From the NCBI RefSeq assembly GCF_024139115.2, contig NC_085141.1, positions 41,599,065-41,663,064 of the forward strand: a stretch of DNA of 64,000 nt, read 5' to 3'. The stretch is from Armigeres subalbatus (Eukaryota; Arthropoda; Insecta; Diptera; Culicidae). Both the position numbers and the translations under genes were made by a program. This document shows positions 22,687 through 32,302 of the stretch, in pieces. The notes under the pieces are model-generated. The model was not told the DNA's origin and did not search any database. It saw only the letters and a list, made by a program, of their open reading frames with translations. The stretch's first letter is position 1. Every line of letters begins with the position of its first letter.

Positions 22687-23367
22687 AAATATATTCAAGC
22701 TTCTGGAGCTTTATGAATTCCCAGGATTGGCCATTTGATTCCGGAGTTATTCCGGATTTAAAATGAGTGGCGAATCATGAAGTTTGATGTGGCGCATGAT
22801 AATGTTTACATATTTTCCAAAATTGTCTTTAATCCGATACTCGGCCAACCCTTTTACCAATTCCAATCTGTTGAAATATGGTCCAGGACATACGAAACTA
22901 CCATAGAATGACAAAATTTTTTAGTGATGAAGTTTAATATATGATAAAGGTTGCTCCTTTTCCGAAATTGACCATTGAACCGGTACTCGGCAAATCCGTT
23001 TAACGGTTCAAACGGTTCAAATGTGGTCCAATAATTACAAAATCACCTTAGATTGCCATAACTTATGAAATCGTGTAGTTAAATGCATCGCATGATGGTA
23101 TTTGCCTATTTCCGTAAAGTGATCCTGTAGCAGGCTCCGACGGAAAGTTTGGAATCTGGAATACAGGCCATATTTTTAACTGATCATATTCCTAATCAAA
23201 TTTGACATAGTTATGCGTTGTTTCCATTCAAAATATCTTAAATAATAATTTCCGAAGTATGCGTTCTGGAAAATGGCCAAAAGCCAACAACTATTTTAAA
23301 TCCGGAATAACTACGGAATCAAGTTGTCAATCATGAAAATCCATAAATATCCAGAAACTTCATGAAA
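22687..23367. repeat. segment with inverted ends and three diverged ~145 bp tandem units
   Basis: GAGTTATTCCGGATTTAAAA near 22742-22761 reappears inverted near 23309-23330 (AAATCCGGAATAACTACGG), with weaker similarity continuing outward. Between them, units starting TGAAGTTTGATG, TGAAGTTTAATA and CGTGTAGTTAAAT each continue through a CGGTACTCGGC- or TTTCCG-like block at roughly 145 bp spacing. Confidence 0.5.
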
Positions 23368-23489
23368 TTCCGCTCTTTATGGTTAAAGCTGCGATAAAAA
23401 AATGTTTAGAGACATAAAATGTAAAGATTTTAATTTTTTCACAATAATTGTGTAAGATGCTACGAAAAAAGCAAGAGGTTTTATGTGCG

Positions 23490-24305
23490 ACGTTGCATTT
23501 CTCACTTTTTATTTCTTACTTCTCATTTCTCACTTTTCACAGTGGAAAAATAAAAGTTGGAAATAAGGAATGGGAAGTGAGACGTCCCCCTCTAACTTTC
23601 ATTACTCAAGCTGGACATGAGAGGTGAAAAGAGAAGTGAGATGTCTTACTTTTATCTTCTCATTGTAAAAAGTGAAAAGTGAGAAATGATAATTGAAAAA
23701 AGAGAAATAAGAAGTGGGACATCTTTCTTCTCACTTCTTACTCCTCATATCTCATCTTTCTCTTTTCACTTTGAAAAATCGAAAGTGCAAAGCAAAAAAA
23801 TGAGAGGCGAGAAATTTCTCTTTTTTAATTCTCATTCCTCACTTCTCACTTTTTACAATTAGAAGATAAAAGTGAGACGTCTCACTTCTCTCTTCTCATG
23901 TCTTGCTTCTCATATCTTACTTTGGATTTTTGAGCTTTCGAAGTCAGATGAGAAAGTGGAAAATGGAGAGTGAGAAGTGAGAAGAAAATTGTCTCACTTT
24001 TCTCTTCTGACTGTTAAAAGTGCGAAGTGCAAAGTAAGAAGTAAGAAGTGTGAAGCGTAAAATGAGCAGTGAGAAATAAAAATGATGTGTCTTACTTCTC
24101 ACTTTTCACTTTTTCATCATTTCTTAGTTTTCTCTTCTAATTGTGATAAATGTGAAATGTGAAGTGAGAGGTAAGAAATGAGAATGGAAAATGAAGGATG
24201 AGAAGTGAGTAGTAAGCCGTCTCACTCATCACTTCTTTCTTCTAATTCCCCATTTCTCGTTTCTGACACCTTCTTAATTCTTATTCATCACTTACACTTT
24301 TCACA
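23490..24305. repeat. dyad-rich GAGAAGTGAGA/TCTCACTTCTC array
   Basis: Alternating runs of TCTCACTTCTCAC and its reverse complement GTGAGAAGTGAGA, often meeting at AGACGTCTCACT. The array is therefore a chain of imperfect hairpins rather than a one-strand tandem repeat. The same family occurs at 38290-38682 and 39123-39315. Confidence 0.8.
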
Positions 24306-24790
24306 TTCAGCATTATTCGGGGAAACGACATTTTTGACCATAGCGAATGACATTTTCGGCAGTTCGGCCAAATGGCCCTTTGTTGCAAAACAGTCATTTC
24401 GGGCAAATTGCATTTTAACCCAAAATGACTCATTCGGTCAGGCGGATTTTTCAGTCAAATGATCCGTTGTGCCAAACGACATTTTCGACCGTATGATCTA
24501 TTCAATCAAATGGGCCTCTCTGCCAAACGACCATTTCGATCAAGCAGAACTGTTGGCCAAATGATTTATCCGATCAATCTACTTTTTCGGCCGTTTCGAC
24601 TAAATGGACCGTTCTGTCAAACGACTATTTAGGTCGAACGGCATTTTCGGTCAATCGGTATTATAGACCATACACCTACTTTGGCCAAATGACTTTCGGT
24701 CAGATGGGCTTCAACCTAACAGCTTTTCGCCTACTGGCCTTCGGTTAAATGGCTTTCGACCGATTGACTTTCGGCCAAACGACCCTTTTC
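24306..24790. repeat. TTCGGCCAAATGAC-type array
   Basis: Diverged units of about 20-23 bp such as CATTTTCGGC, GGCCAAATGACTTTCGGTC and TTCGGCCAAACGACC. It abuts the GAGAAGTGAGA array directly. Confidence 0.75.
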
Positions 24791-25540
24791 CCGATTCGCT
24801 ATTGTACTTGGATAGACAGCTCAAAATTGCACCAGTAAGGGGTCGTACACTAATTACGTAAGCAATTTTTATGTTTTTTTTACAAACTGCCGATGATGAC
24901 ACCGAGCCAAGGATTATAGACAGACTGATACAAAAGTTTGCACTGCACAGGGCATCATTCTGACATTTTACATACTTGACTGGACGATACTACTAGACAC
25001 TGGACTGGAGGGACTGGTACGTGGATACCGAGTGGTTTAAAGCAGTAGAAAAGCGATTCTCGGAAGTAGGTGGGACTCTAGTGTCACGAATGGAGAGCGC
25101 GCATTCTTCGGCGCTTGCCTTTCGGAGTGTGCCGTTCTGGATTCGATGCTTCTCCGATGATTTGTAGTGATTCATTGAGAAAAGAAGCTAACATAGATAG
25201 CTTCCAGACTAGCAACTGAACAGCTTCTTTCTTCACGAGCTGTCACCTAATTTCTTACTCGACCGGAAACAACCCATCCAAAACCGTGTTTTGCATTGTA
25301 GAAGCTCCACCCTTTGTAGAACCACCATTGTAGAAGCTCCATCTCCACCCACTTCACGGCCCTCGGCGAGTGGATTGAAGTAGTGATCCACACCGATGAT
25401 CAGATAATTGTCCCTGGATCATAAAACTTTGCCTTCAACTGGGGCAGAATGCAGAAGCTCATCTCGTTGCAGCAAGACGATATCTCCGACAAAGCAGCTA
25501 CGAAGTTCAAACCGCCGATTTCCTGGACTGACAGGCGCTT
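24791..25540. other. no gene recognised; possible decayed coding sequence
   Basis: Some minus-strand stretches look coding-like (for example TTGATCCAC-rich sequence near 25370-25450), but stops break every frame. I cannot name a product. The stretch may be the downstream part of the gag-like relic at 25600-25965. Confidence 0.35.
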
Positions 25541-25599
25541 AGGAGTTTCTCAGACATTCCGTATTCTGGAGAAGCTCGTCGTCATGAAGCAAAAGTTTT

Positions 25600-25965
25600 A
25601 GTCAGAATCCAGTTGCTGACCGGAACTCAGAAGGATAACTATTTAGACCCACAGACTCATCAATGCAATGACGTCTTAAGTTCGCAGTATTTCTCCTTGA
25701 CCTCGAACATAATCGTCGCATTTTCTGCATCCTACTTCTCGAGTGCTTCAGCATCTTCGTCGGCAGCAACGTTATCGGTAACCAGCTCAATTTTTCGACG
25801 AACAGCATGCTATTCTTGGAATGCGTTTTCCAGTCGCTTTAACATCTACTGCTTGACATCTACTTAAACATCAGGCTCTTTCAGATCGAACTTCTCCAAA
25901 AACTTCCACACTGCATTAAATGTTTCAAACTGTTTCGTTCTCGCTTCCCTAGCTATCTAAAGTTT
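25600..25965 (-). pseudogene. gag-like relic (possibly BEL/Pao), many stops but one frame
   Basis: One minus-strand frame reads TKQFETFNAVWKFLEKFD, then MLKRLENAFQE, then RRKIELVTDNVAADEDAE and DAENATIMFEVKEKYCELKT. This is a charged, heptad-like composition reminiscent of the N-terminal Gag of BEL/Pao LTR elements. The frame holds for about 115 codons without an indel but contains roughly nine in-frame stops. No LTR, protease or RT was found nearby. Other charged coiled-coil proteins cannot be excluded. Confidence 0.5.
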
Positions 25966-26362
25966 TGTACTGTTTTACAGAAATGTTATTTACTTTTGCA
26001 GCTACCCAAATGTGCATTTTACACCATTTTCCCCTATTTCGAATTGATCTCCATATTGGAATTCGTGGATCGTCTCAGTCGCTAACATCTGAGATGAAGA
26101 GAGACATTACAGAACACTCGTACTACCGCTAAGAAGATTTGGAATTTTTCGTGGTATGTGAGGTTTTGCGGGACTGGCGAGGTAGTGGATCTTGAATATC
26201 GCACTGTTGGAACTGCTTCAGAACGCATTTCGTTCTCTAGTAGAAGCAGTGTCTCCGCCGTTATTGGCTAATTCTGTGCTAAAATCCAAACCGCAAAGAT
26301 CTGCTGAATAGATTAATTCCGCAGCGTCCCAGCCACAGCTAGTAGACCTTCGTTTGCATCTA
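25966..26362. other. no feature recognised
   Basis: Separates two coding-like minus-strand relics; nothing was identified in it. Confidence 0.4.
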
Positions 26363-26370
26363 CTCACAAT

Positions 26371-26487
26371 CACTGGCGTCACCAGCTATTGTTATTTGGT
26401 GGGGCACCACTTGGCGCAAGAACAATAGCCTATGAGAACAATGGTGTGATTGCATCGTGTGGTGCCCCACCTCTGTCTCCGCCAGTG
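26371..26487. mobile_element. 117 bp hAT-type MITE with exact 8 bp target duplication
   Basis: The ends CACTGGCG and CGCCAGTG are exact inverted repeats. Inside them GGTGGGGCACCAC and GTGGTGCCCCACC form a 13 bp stem (26398-26410 / 26459-26471). CTCACAAT flanks both sides (26363-26370 and 26488-26495). An 8 bp duplication with a CA..TG terminus fits the hAT superfamily. It has no coding capacity. Confidence 0.88.
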
Positions 26488-26539
26488 CTCACAATCGTTA
26501 AAGTTAGATAAAGTCTAGTGGTATCCGATTGTAAGGAGG

Positions 26540-26722
26540 ATTTATGCGACCCGAACGAATTTTTTCTACCCAATCTTGAACCTGGTTCTCACGTTCTCGA
26601 GTTTCAAGCACGAGCAGACGAATCCTTACGCTATTGTTGTCAGCTTCTTCTGCGAACGACACCTCGATCTGATGTCTCTCTATGAGTGCTTTTTCTGAAG
26701 CGTTGCAATTCTGCCCGGCAAC
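26540..26722 (-). pseudogene. coding-like relic, product unknown
   Basis: An uninterrupted minus-strand frame of about 60 codons includes IERHQIEVSFAEEADNNSVR, then IRLLVLETRERENQVQDWVE and KIRSGRINPPYNRI. Composition and codon pattern look protein-coding. It lies on the same strand and upstream of the gag-like relic at 25600-25965, so both may come from one element. No start, stop or known domain can be assigned. Confidence 0.4.
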
Positions 26723-27435
26723 TCGACGTACCTATAGTCGAACAAACAGAAGCCGTCACTCGTGGTGGTTCCTATTGGAAACAAAGCCAATCTTGGTTGG
26801 CTAAACTAGCATACGAACCCTAACAAGGAAAATCTTGAAAGCACTTTGTGTCAAGCCACAAAATCGTTGAGACTGTTCGATTTTTTACAGCCAACAAAAG
26901 TGTAGGCATCTGCCAGATCATAGTTCCCCGAAGATGCATTGGACCTATCGCAAACCGATGCATTATTGGACCTATCGCTTATTAGAAGTCTCAAAATAGC
27001 AAAAATCACCAGCTAGTATTCCATCATTCTTTTTTATACTGACTAAAAGGACATGGCCGGCGTTGTTATTGGTCTTTGTAATTGTTGAGTCACTGATAGT
27101 ATGGTTGTGGTTGAATATATGAAGGAAACATTAGCTCAAAGTCTCCAGCAGTTCAAAATCTGCTCAACGAACTGAAAAGCTTCCAAAAACAATGGGAAGC
27201 TTTTCTATGAATATCTTGAAGGTGCAGTTCAACAGTTCATAAAATCGAATTTGAAATATTTGGCATATTTGCACCAGTTAGCCAAATAACTTGTCATTGA
27301 ATTCTAGAATAAAATTCAAAATAATATATTTTGCCTTCCAAAGAACATATCCGAAGACGAGTCAGTCTAGAACTGAAAGTCTTCTTAATAAATATATAAT
27401 CAGGACTCACTTTTCTGGCTCGTCAACCCTATTCC
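26723..27435. other. no gene; small direct duplication
   Basis: CCGATGCATTATTGGACCTATCGC repeats most of GATGCATTGGACCTATCGC at 26930-26990. Nothing else was recognised. Confidence 0.4.
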
Positions 27436-27439
27436 CAGA

Positions 27440-27745
27440 CGCGTCTTGTGGTATTCCGAACTACAATCAATTTTCAGCGGTCTCCCAAACGCGCTTTGTA
27501 ATTTTCCACGACTCAAACCATTTCCAGTGCGCTTTGTGATTTACCACACCACAAACCATTTTCCAGCGGTCTACCAGACCACAATTCATATTCCAGCGGA
27601 CTTCCAGACAAGCTTTGTGATATTCCAAACCACAATCGTTTTTCCCCGGTTTCCCCGGTCGATCCGAGGCGCTTTGTGATTTTCCAAACCACAATTAATT
27701 TTCAGCGGCCTTTTCGGTCGCGCTTTTTAGAAATACAAACCACCT
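27440..27745. repeat. minisatellite, unit about 50-75 bp
   Basis: The phrases GCGCTTTGTGATTT(T)CCA, AACCACAATC and TTTTCCAGCGGTCT recur about five times with length variation. Open frames on both strands arise from the repeat and are not treated as genes. Confidence 0.7.
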
Positions 27746-28190
27746 TGCCTTCTATTTTTTTAAAACCATCAAATATTTTAATAATAACCCTTGAATTGAA
27801 CTCACCTTTTGAAAATCAGCGTCAGAAATCAAAAAATAACCTGGCAGGATCGCCAAAATGTGAAGCCCCAAAAGGTCGGAGCGAAATGCCATGACAACAG
27901 CTTTCCTTGGGTGTGTGTGCACGCAACGGAGATCTGATAAGAAGAGGCCGACTCAAGGCTTGCTGCTCACCAATTGACACGGTGCGGTGTTAATGTATCA
28001 TCAAACGCTGAAAGTAATTTAGGGTAAAGCCTAGTATGGAGATCTCAAGGAAAACGGTCAAGGAAAATTTTATATAATTACCAAAGAAATTTTGACAGCC
28101 AACGAAAGTAATTGAAGAAAGTAGGCGAAAAACAAAACAAAACATTTTCTGTGTTCGTTTGCTAGTAGATTTGCAAAAGTTATCCAGATG
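27746..28190. other. no feature recognised; possible 5' exon at the right end
   Basis: The stretch up to 28190 could be the untranslated first exon of the candidate gene that follows, because a consensus donor GTAAGC starts at 28191. Nothing else was seen. Confidence 0.3.
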
Positions 28191-28247
28191 GTAAGCTATT
28201 ATTGGATGTAATAAAATTAATAATTATGTATTTCAAACATTTTACAG
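28191..28247 (+). other. candidate 57 nt intron
   Basis: The donor GTAAGCTATT and an AT-rich body are followed by CAAACATTTTACAG. The ATG of the candidate gene lies 8 bases downstream. It is supported only by splice-site consensus and length. Confidence 0.35.
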
Positions 28248-28254
28248 TTTTAAT

Positions 28255-28966
28255 ATGTCAACCACAAAACCGCCCGATCCAGCCTCACTTCCGTTTCGAA
28301 ACATTAGTTGCCTGGCACTTGATATACCTGTGAGAATACCAGGCTTGAATTATTCACTGCCAAGCCTCCGCCAAGTGGGTCAACGCTAAAGAGGCGTCAA
28401 CATCAAGATTTACTCCATGAGAAATGCAACAATTTCGAAAACCAATAAGTTAAAAAAATCTGGATGCATTAAATTAAAAAAATCATCAAACAGACATGGA
28501 GTTTGACATGTTATTCATGGCTCATGGATGGTCCGGATAAGTTCCATTTTTGGTTGCTATGGGCCGTTACCGGAGACTCCTGGATCCGTAATGTTGCTGT
28601 AAACATGTGATGGCATATTGAACTCAAATTAAGTGGTTGGTTTTTTTTTATTTTAGCTTTTGTCAATCCATTTTCTCAGGAGGATACTCCGATGCAGTCG
28701 GAAAAAACTATGTTAATAGCATTATTTGATTCAGTGGACTTGCCCGATCCGAAGACGACCATCGATCAGCTCACTGCAGAGTTCGATTTTACTGACTCCA
28801 GATCCGGTGCTTTTGAACCATATCGACCAACTAACTCCAGTTTTTTTTACTTTATTATGTATCCAACTTCCCTGGTTCAAATGGATCTGATGACGATATC
28901 GATGATGACTATCCGAACAATCAACCAAAGTGTTTCCGTGTTTTTTCTTTCATATTGTCGTTAGTT
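28255..28966 (+). pseudogene. candidate spliced gene, possibly decayed, product unknown
   Basis: A 57 nt interval at 28191-28247 has donor G|GTAAGC and acceptor TTTTACAG, a size typical of small insect introns. The first ATG after it (28255) opens a frame beginning MSTTKPPDPASLPFRNISC. If a weak donor (CAA|GTGGGT, 28375) joins the acceptor TTTTCTCAG at 28679, the frame continues in phase into EDTPMQSEKTMLIALFDSVD and PDPKTTIDQLTAEFDF. At a run of eight T (about 28844-28851) the likely frame shifts to an acidic tail NGSDDDIDDDYPNNQPK. That suggests a one-base length error or a disabling mutation. No family is recognised. Confidence 0.3.
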
Positions 28967-29299
28967 TTCTGAATCTTAAGAATATAGTAAAAACTTTAAT
29001 TGTTAATTATCATCTAATGTGTTTAGATATGCTTCAAAAGATATTCTGCCTTTCTCATTAAATGATTTTTTTTCTTTATAAGAAAATAAGAGTCCACGTT
29101 ACAGCTCTGACCGAAGGCACATGTTGATGAATACCTGTCGTTTTCAAGTCAGAATCTGTTATGGCCATATTTCTCATATTTTATCATTATTTGATAAAAA
29201 GTCAAAAAAAAATTTTATATGGAATATGACCGCATATGGGTCCCAGCATGTTGAAATAATAAATTAACTATTCTTAATATTTGCTTTGGCTAATTTTCA

Positions 29300-29433
29300 T
29301 GCCAGTTTGTGGCTATTTTCAATATAAAGATGATTTTTCTCAGATCATGATTATCGAGCTCATAGTCTTCATCTCGTAAGCTTCGTAGTTCATCAATAAG
29401 ATCCAATTCCTCTTCAAACAATACAAAAAGTAA
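29300..29433 (-). other. short acidic coding-like frame, unknown
   Basis: A minus-strand frame reads FEEELDLIDELRSLRDEDYE followed by LDNHDLRK and ends at a stop near 29298. The acidic composition stands out from its surroundings, but it is short and has no start or known domain. Confidence 0.2.
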
Positions 29434-29504
29434 GGAAAGCGAATGATTATGGCAGACATTAAAACTACTATTTCACTATGTTTACAATAATGCGATCATT
29501 TTGA

Positions 29505-29825
29505 AGATGGAGTACGCGTTAGCTTGTGTTTAGTATTTGATGCAAAACGATCTCGCCATTAAAGAAGAGTTGGGTTCTGCTTTGTGCGGGTGAGTAAATT
29601 AATGTGAAAGTGAAGCCTTCAGTAAGTGAGTACGTCAACTCTCGTTTAGTATGGGATGAAGAACGATCGCGCGGTTATAGAGGTGTTTGGTTCTGATTTA
29701 TGCTTTGTTGCTCTGAGAAAAAATAATTACAAAGCAAACCTTAGTGCGCGATAGCTCGTGTTTAATTTTGGATTATTGAAATGTTGGTTCTGCTTTGTGC
29801 GGTTGAGTAATTTACTGTGACTAAG
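29505..29825 (+). repeat. three diverged copies of a ~110 bp unit
   Basis: The phrases TAGCTTGTGTTTAGTATTTG, GGTTCTGCTTTGTGCGG and TGAGTAA(A)TT(A) recur near 29520-29605, 29635-29720 and 29750-29820, with decreasing similarity. Confidence 0.65.
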
Positions 29826-29984
29826 CTTCGTACAAAATATTGCTTACTAAGGCGACTTTCTATAGATTACCATCTCATCTAACAAAGCATCCCTTTCCCC
29901 TGTCGAACAAAAAGTGTTGAACTAATTTTTCTCCTCTAATTTTAAATTGACAGTGAGGACGTTGCCAGCATCGTTATTGGTCTT

Positions 29985-31165
29985 GAAAATTTTTGGAGAA
30001 ATTCCCGCAGCAATTTCTGGGGCAATTCTCGGAGGAATTTCCGGAGGAATTCTTGGAGCAATTCCCGGAGGAATTCTTGAAGGAATTCCTGGGGAAATTC
30101 TTAAAGTTAAAGAATTCCTCCAGGAACACTTCCGGGATTTTTTGCGGGAGAATTCCTCCAGGAATTTATCCGCGAATTCCTCCAAGAAATCTTCCAGGAA
30201 TTCCTCCAGGAAATTCTCAAGGAATTCCTACTGGATTTTCTCCAGGAATTCATCCAAGAATTTCTCCGCGAATTACTCCAGAATATCCCGGGAACTCCTC
30301 CAGAAATTCCCACGGAAATTCTTCCAAGAATTTCTCCAGGCATTCCTCCAAGAACTTCTCCAGGAATTCCTCCAATAATTTCTCCAGGGGTTCTTTCGAG
30401 AATTTGTTAAGGAATCCCTTCGGAATTTCCTTCATTAGTTCCTCCGTGAATTCCTCTAGGAATTCCTCCGTAGATTCCTCCAGAAATTCCTCTGACAATT
30501 CCTCCAAGAATCCATCCAAGAAATTCTCCAGGAATTCCTCCAATAACTCTTCCGGGAATTCCTCAGGGAATTCGTCCAGAATTTCCTCGGGATATTCCTT
30601 GAGGAATTCCTTCGGGAATACCTCTAGGAATTCCTCCAGGAATTTCTCTGGGAATTCGTCCAAGAATTTCACCAGAACTCATTCCAGGAATTCCTCCAAC
30701 AACTCCTACGGGAATTCCTCTGGGTTTCCTCTGGGCCTTCGGGAATTTCTCCAGGAATTTTTTCGGGAACACCTCCAGGAATTTCTTCTGGAATTTCTCC
30801 AGGAATTTCTACTGGGAATTTCTAGGGGAGTATCTTTGAGAAATTGTGAATATAATTCAAGTGAACTTATGAACGAATTTACGAGTAACCTTCCTGGTGG
30901 ACCCCAGGGGAATTCCGTAGGAATTCTTTTAAAAAAACTTCCCGCGGAATTCCTGAAGTAATTATTAGAGGAATTTCTGGAGAAACATCCGAAGGTATTC
31001 CTTGCCGAATGTCCGAAAATATTCCTATAGAACTTCCGGACGAATTTATTGAGAAATTTCAGTAGGAACATTCGAAGGAATCCCTGGAGATACTTTCGAA
31101 AGGAATATTCGAAGCACTTTGTGGAGACATTTCTAGAAGAACTTCAGGAGGAATTCTTGAGAAAC
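29985..31165. repeat. degenerate GGAATTCCTCC minisatellite with strand switches
   Basis: Units of about 12 or 24 bp around GGAATTCC. Bases 29985-30105 carry the GGAGGAATTC strand. From about 30106 to 30830 the sense flips to GAATTCCTCCAGGAATTC. From about 30895 to 31165 it flips back. The long open frame 29993-30961 exists because the period is a multiple of three; it is not a gene. More diverged than the related block at 32303-34318. Confidence 0.85.
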
Positions 31166-31167
31166 CA

Positions 31168-31425
31168 AAGAATACAAAGAAAGACCATGCTGAGAGTGGC
31201 TGGGTTCGGTTCTCGGTTCGGTCTAGGACATTTTCGGGTTGGAAAACATCTGGACTTCCCTGGGTATAAAAGTATCATCGTGTTAGCCTCATGATATACA
31301 AATTGAATATGGTAACAAAAATGGCTTAGAAACCACGCAGTTAATGACTGTGGAAGAGCATAAAAAATTAAGCTGCGAGGCGGCAATGTCATTGTGGGGG
31401 ATGTAATGCCAATGAAGAAGAAGAA
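31168..31425 (+). mobile_element. 3' tail of a retroposed element ending in (GAA)n
   Basis: A non-repetitive 255 bp insert interrupts the GGAATTCC array and ends GGATGTAATGCCAATGAAGA followed by AGAAGAAGA. This simple-repeat terminus is typical of non-LTR or SINE 3' ends. I associate it with mosquito non-LTR 3' UTRs, but cannot name the family with certainty. No target duplication is evident. Confidence 0.5.
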
Positions 31426-31770
31426 GACATCCGGAAAGTCTATAGGAGGAACTTCTGATGTTATTCCTTTGAGGAATTCTGAAGAATTCCCGCGGGATGG
31501 GTTTGGAGGAAGTCCATGTCAATTTCGAAAAGACTGAATGATAATTTTTCGAGATAATTTCTGGTCTATCCTTGTCCTGAAGTAATTTATGAAGAATATC
31601 TAGATAAATTTTTAGAGAAGCTCCTGGAAAATATCCCAGGCCAACTACTTAAGGAGGATGATTCCAGCATGAACTTCCGGAGCAATTTCTGTAGGAACTT
31701 CGGGAGCAATTCTTGAAGCAACTTCCGTAGCAATGCCTGGAGGAATTCCCGTAGGAACTATCATATAACT
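31426..31770. repeat. outlying, very diverged part of the GGAATTCC array
   Basis: Phrases such as GGAGGAACTTCTG, GAAGAATTCCCGCGG and GGAGGAATTCCCGTAGGAAC appear among non-repeat sequence. Confidence 0.6.
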
Positions 31771-32300
31771 ATTGGTTATCGCATGCCGTATAAGAAATAT
31801 TTGATGAAAAAAGAGACATTGATAGTTCCAGCGTTCAGAAGTCTGGTTAAGCAACCGATGTCAGAGATAGTTTCTCTAAATATTGGATCAGATGGTACTG
31901 AATTTGGACTTTTTTTTTATGTTGAATATCCATCGATTGGAGTGCCCTTCACTCTCGCTTGTTGCGAGACATTTAACAAATTCTTGTCATTGAAGTTTTT
32001 TGTAGTAGTCCCTCGACAAAACGTCGCCAGAATTCTTTTATGCCGTCCACTCATCCAGTGGTAGAAGAATATCTGTGTTGATTCAATATCATTTTTACTG
32101 CCGTTGTAAATTTTTGATAGTCAATGTCCCTCTATAGGATGAAAGGAACATTAACAGGTTCTGATCGTGAATAGCCACTTTTGATTATGGTGACGATCGA
32201 CATGCTATCACTACCATGAGAATCTTTCATAACCTTCCACTGACAATCTTATAATAGTAAATTTAGTCATAGACACAGATCAATGTGGCTTTCTGGACCT
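31771..32300. other. no feature recognised
   Basis: Unique-looking spacer between the two GGAATTCC arrays. Confidence 0.45.
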
Positions 32301-32302
32301 GA

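Noticed and set aside
30107..30961. Asn/Ser-rich protein of up to 322 residues
   Set aside because: Encoded by the GGAATTCCTCC minisatellite; every strand and frame looks similar.
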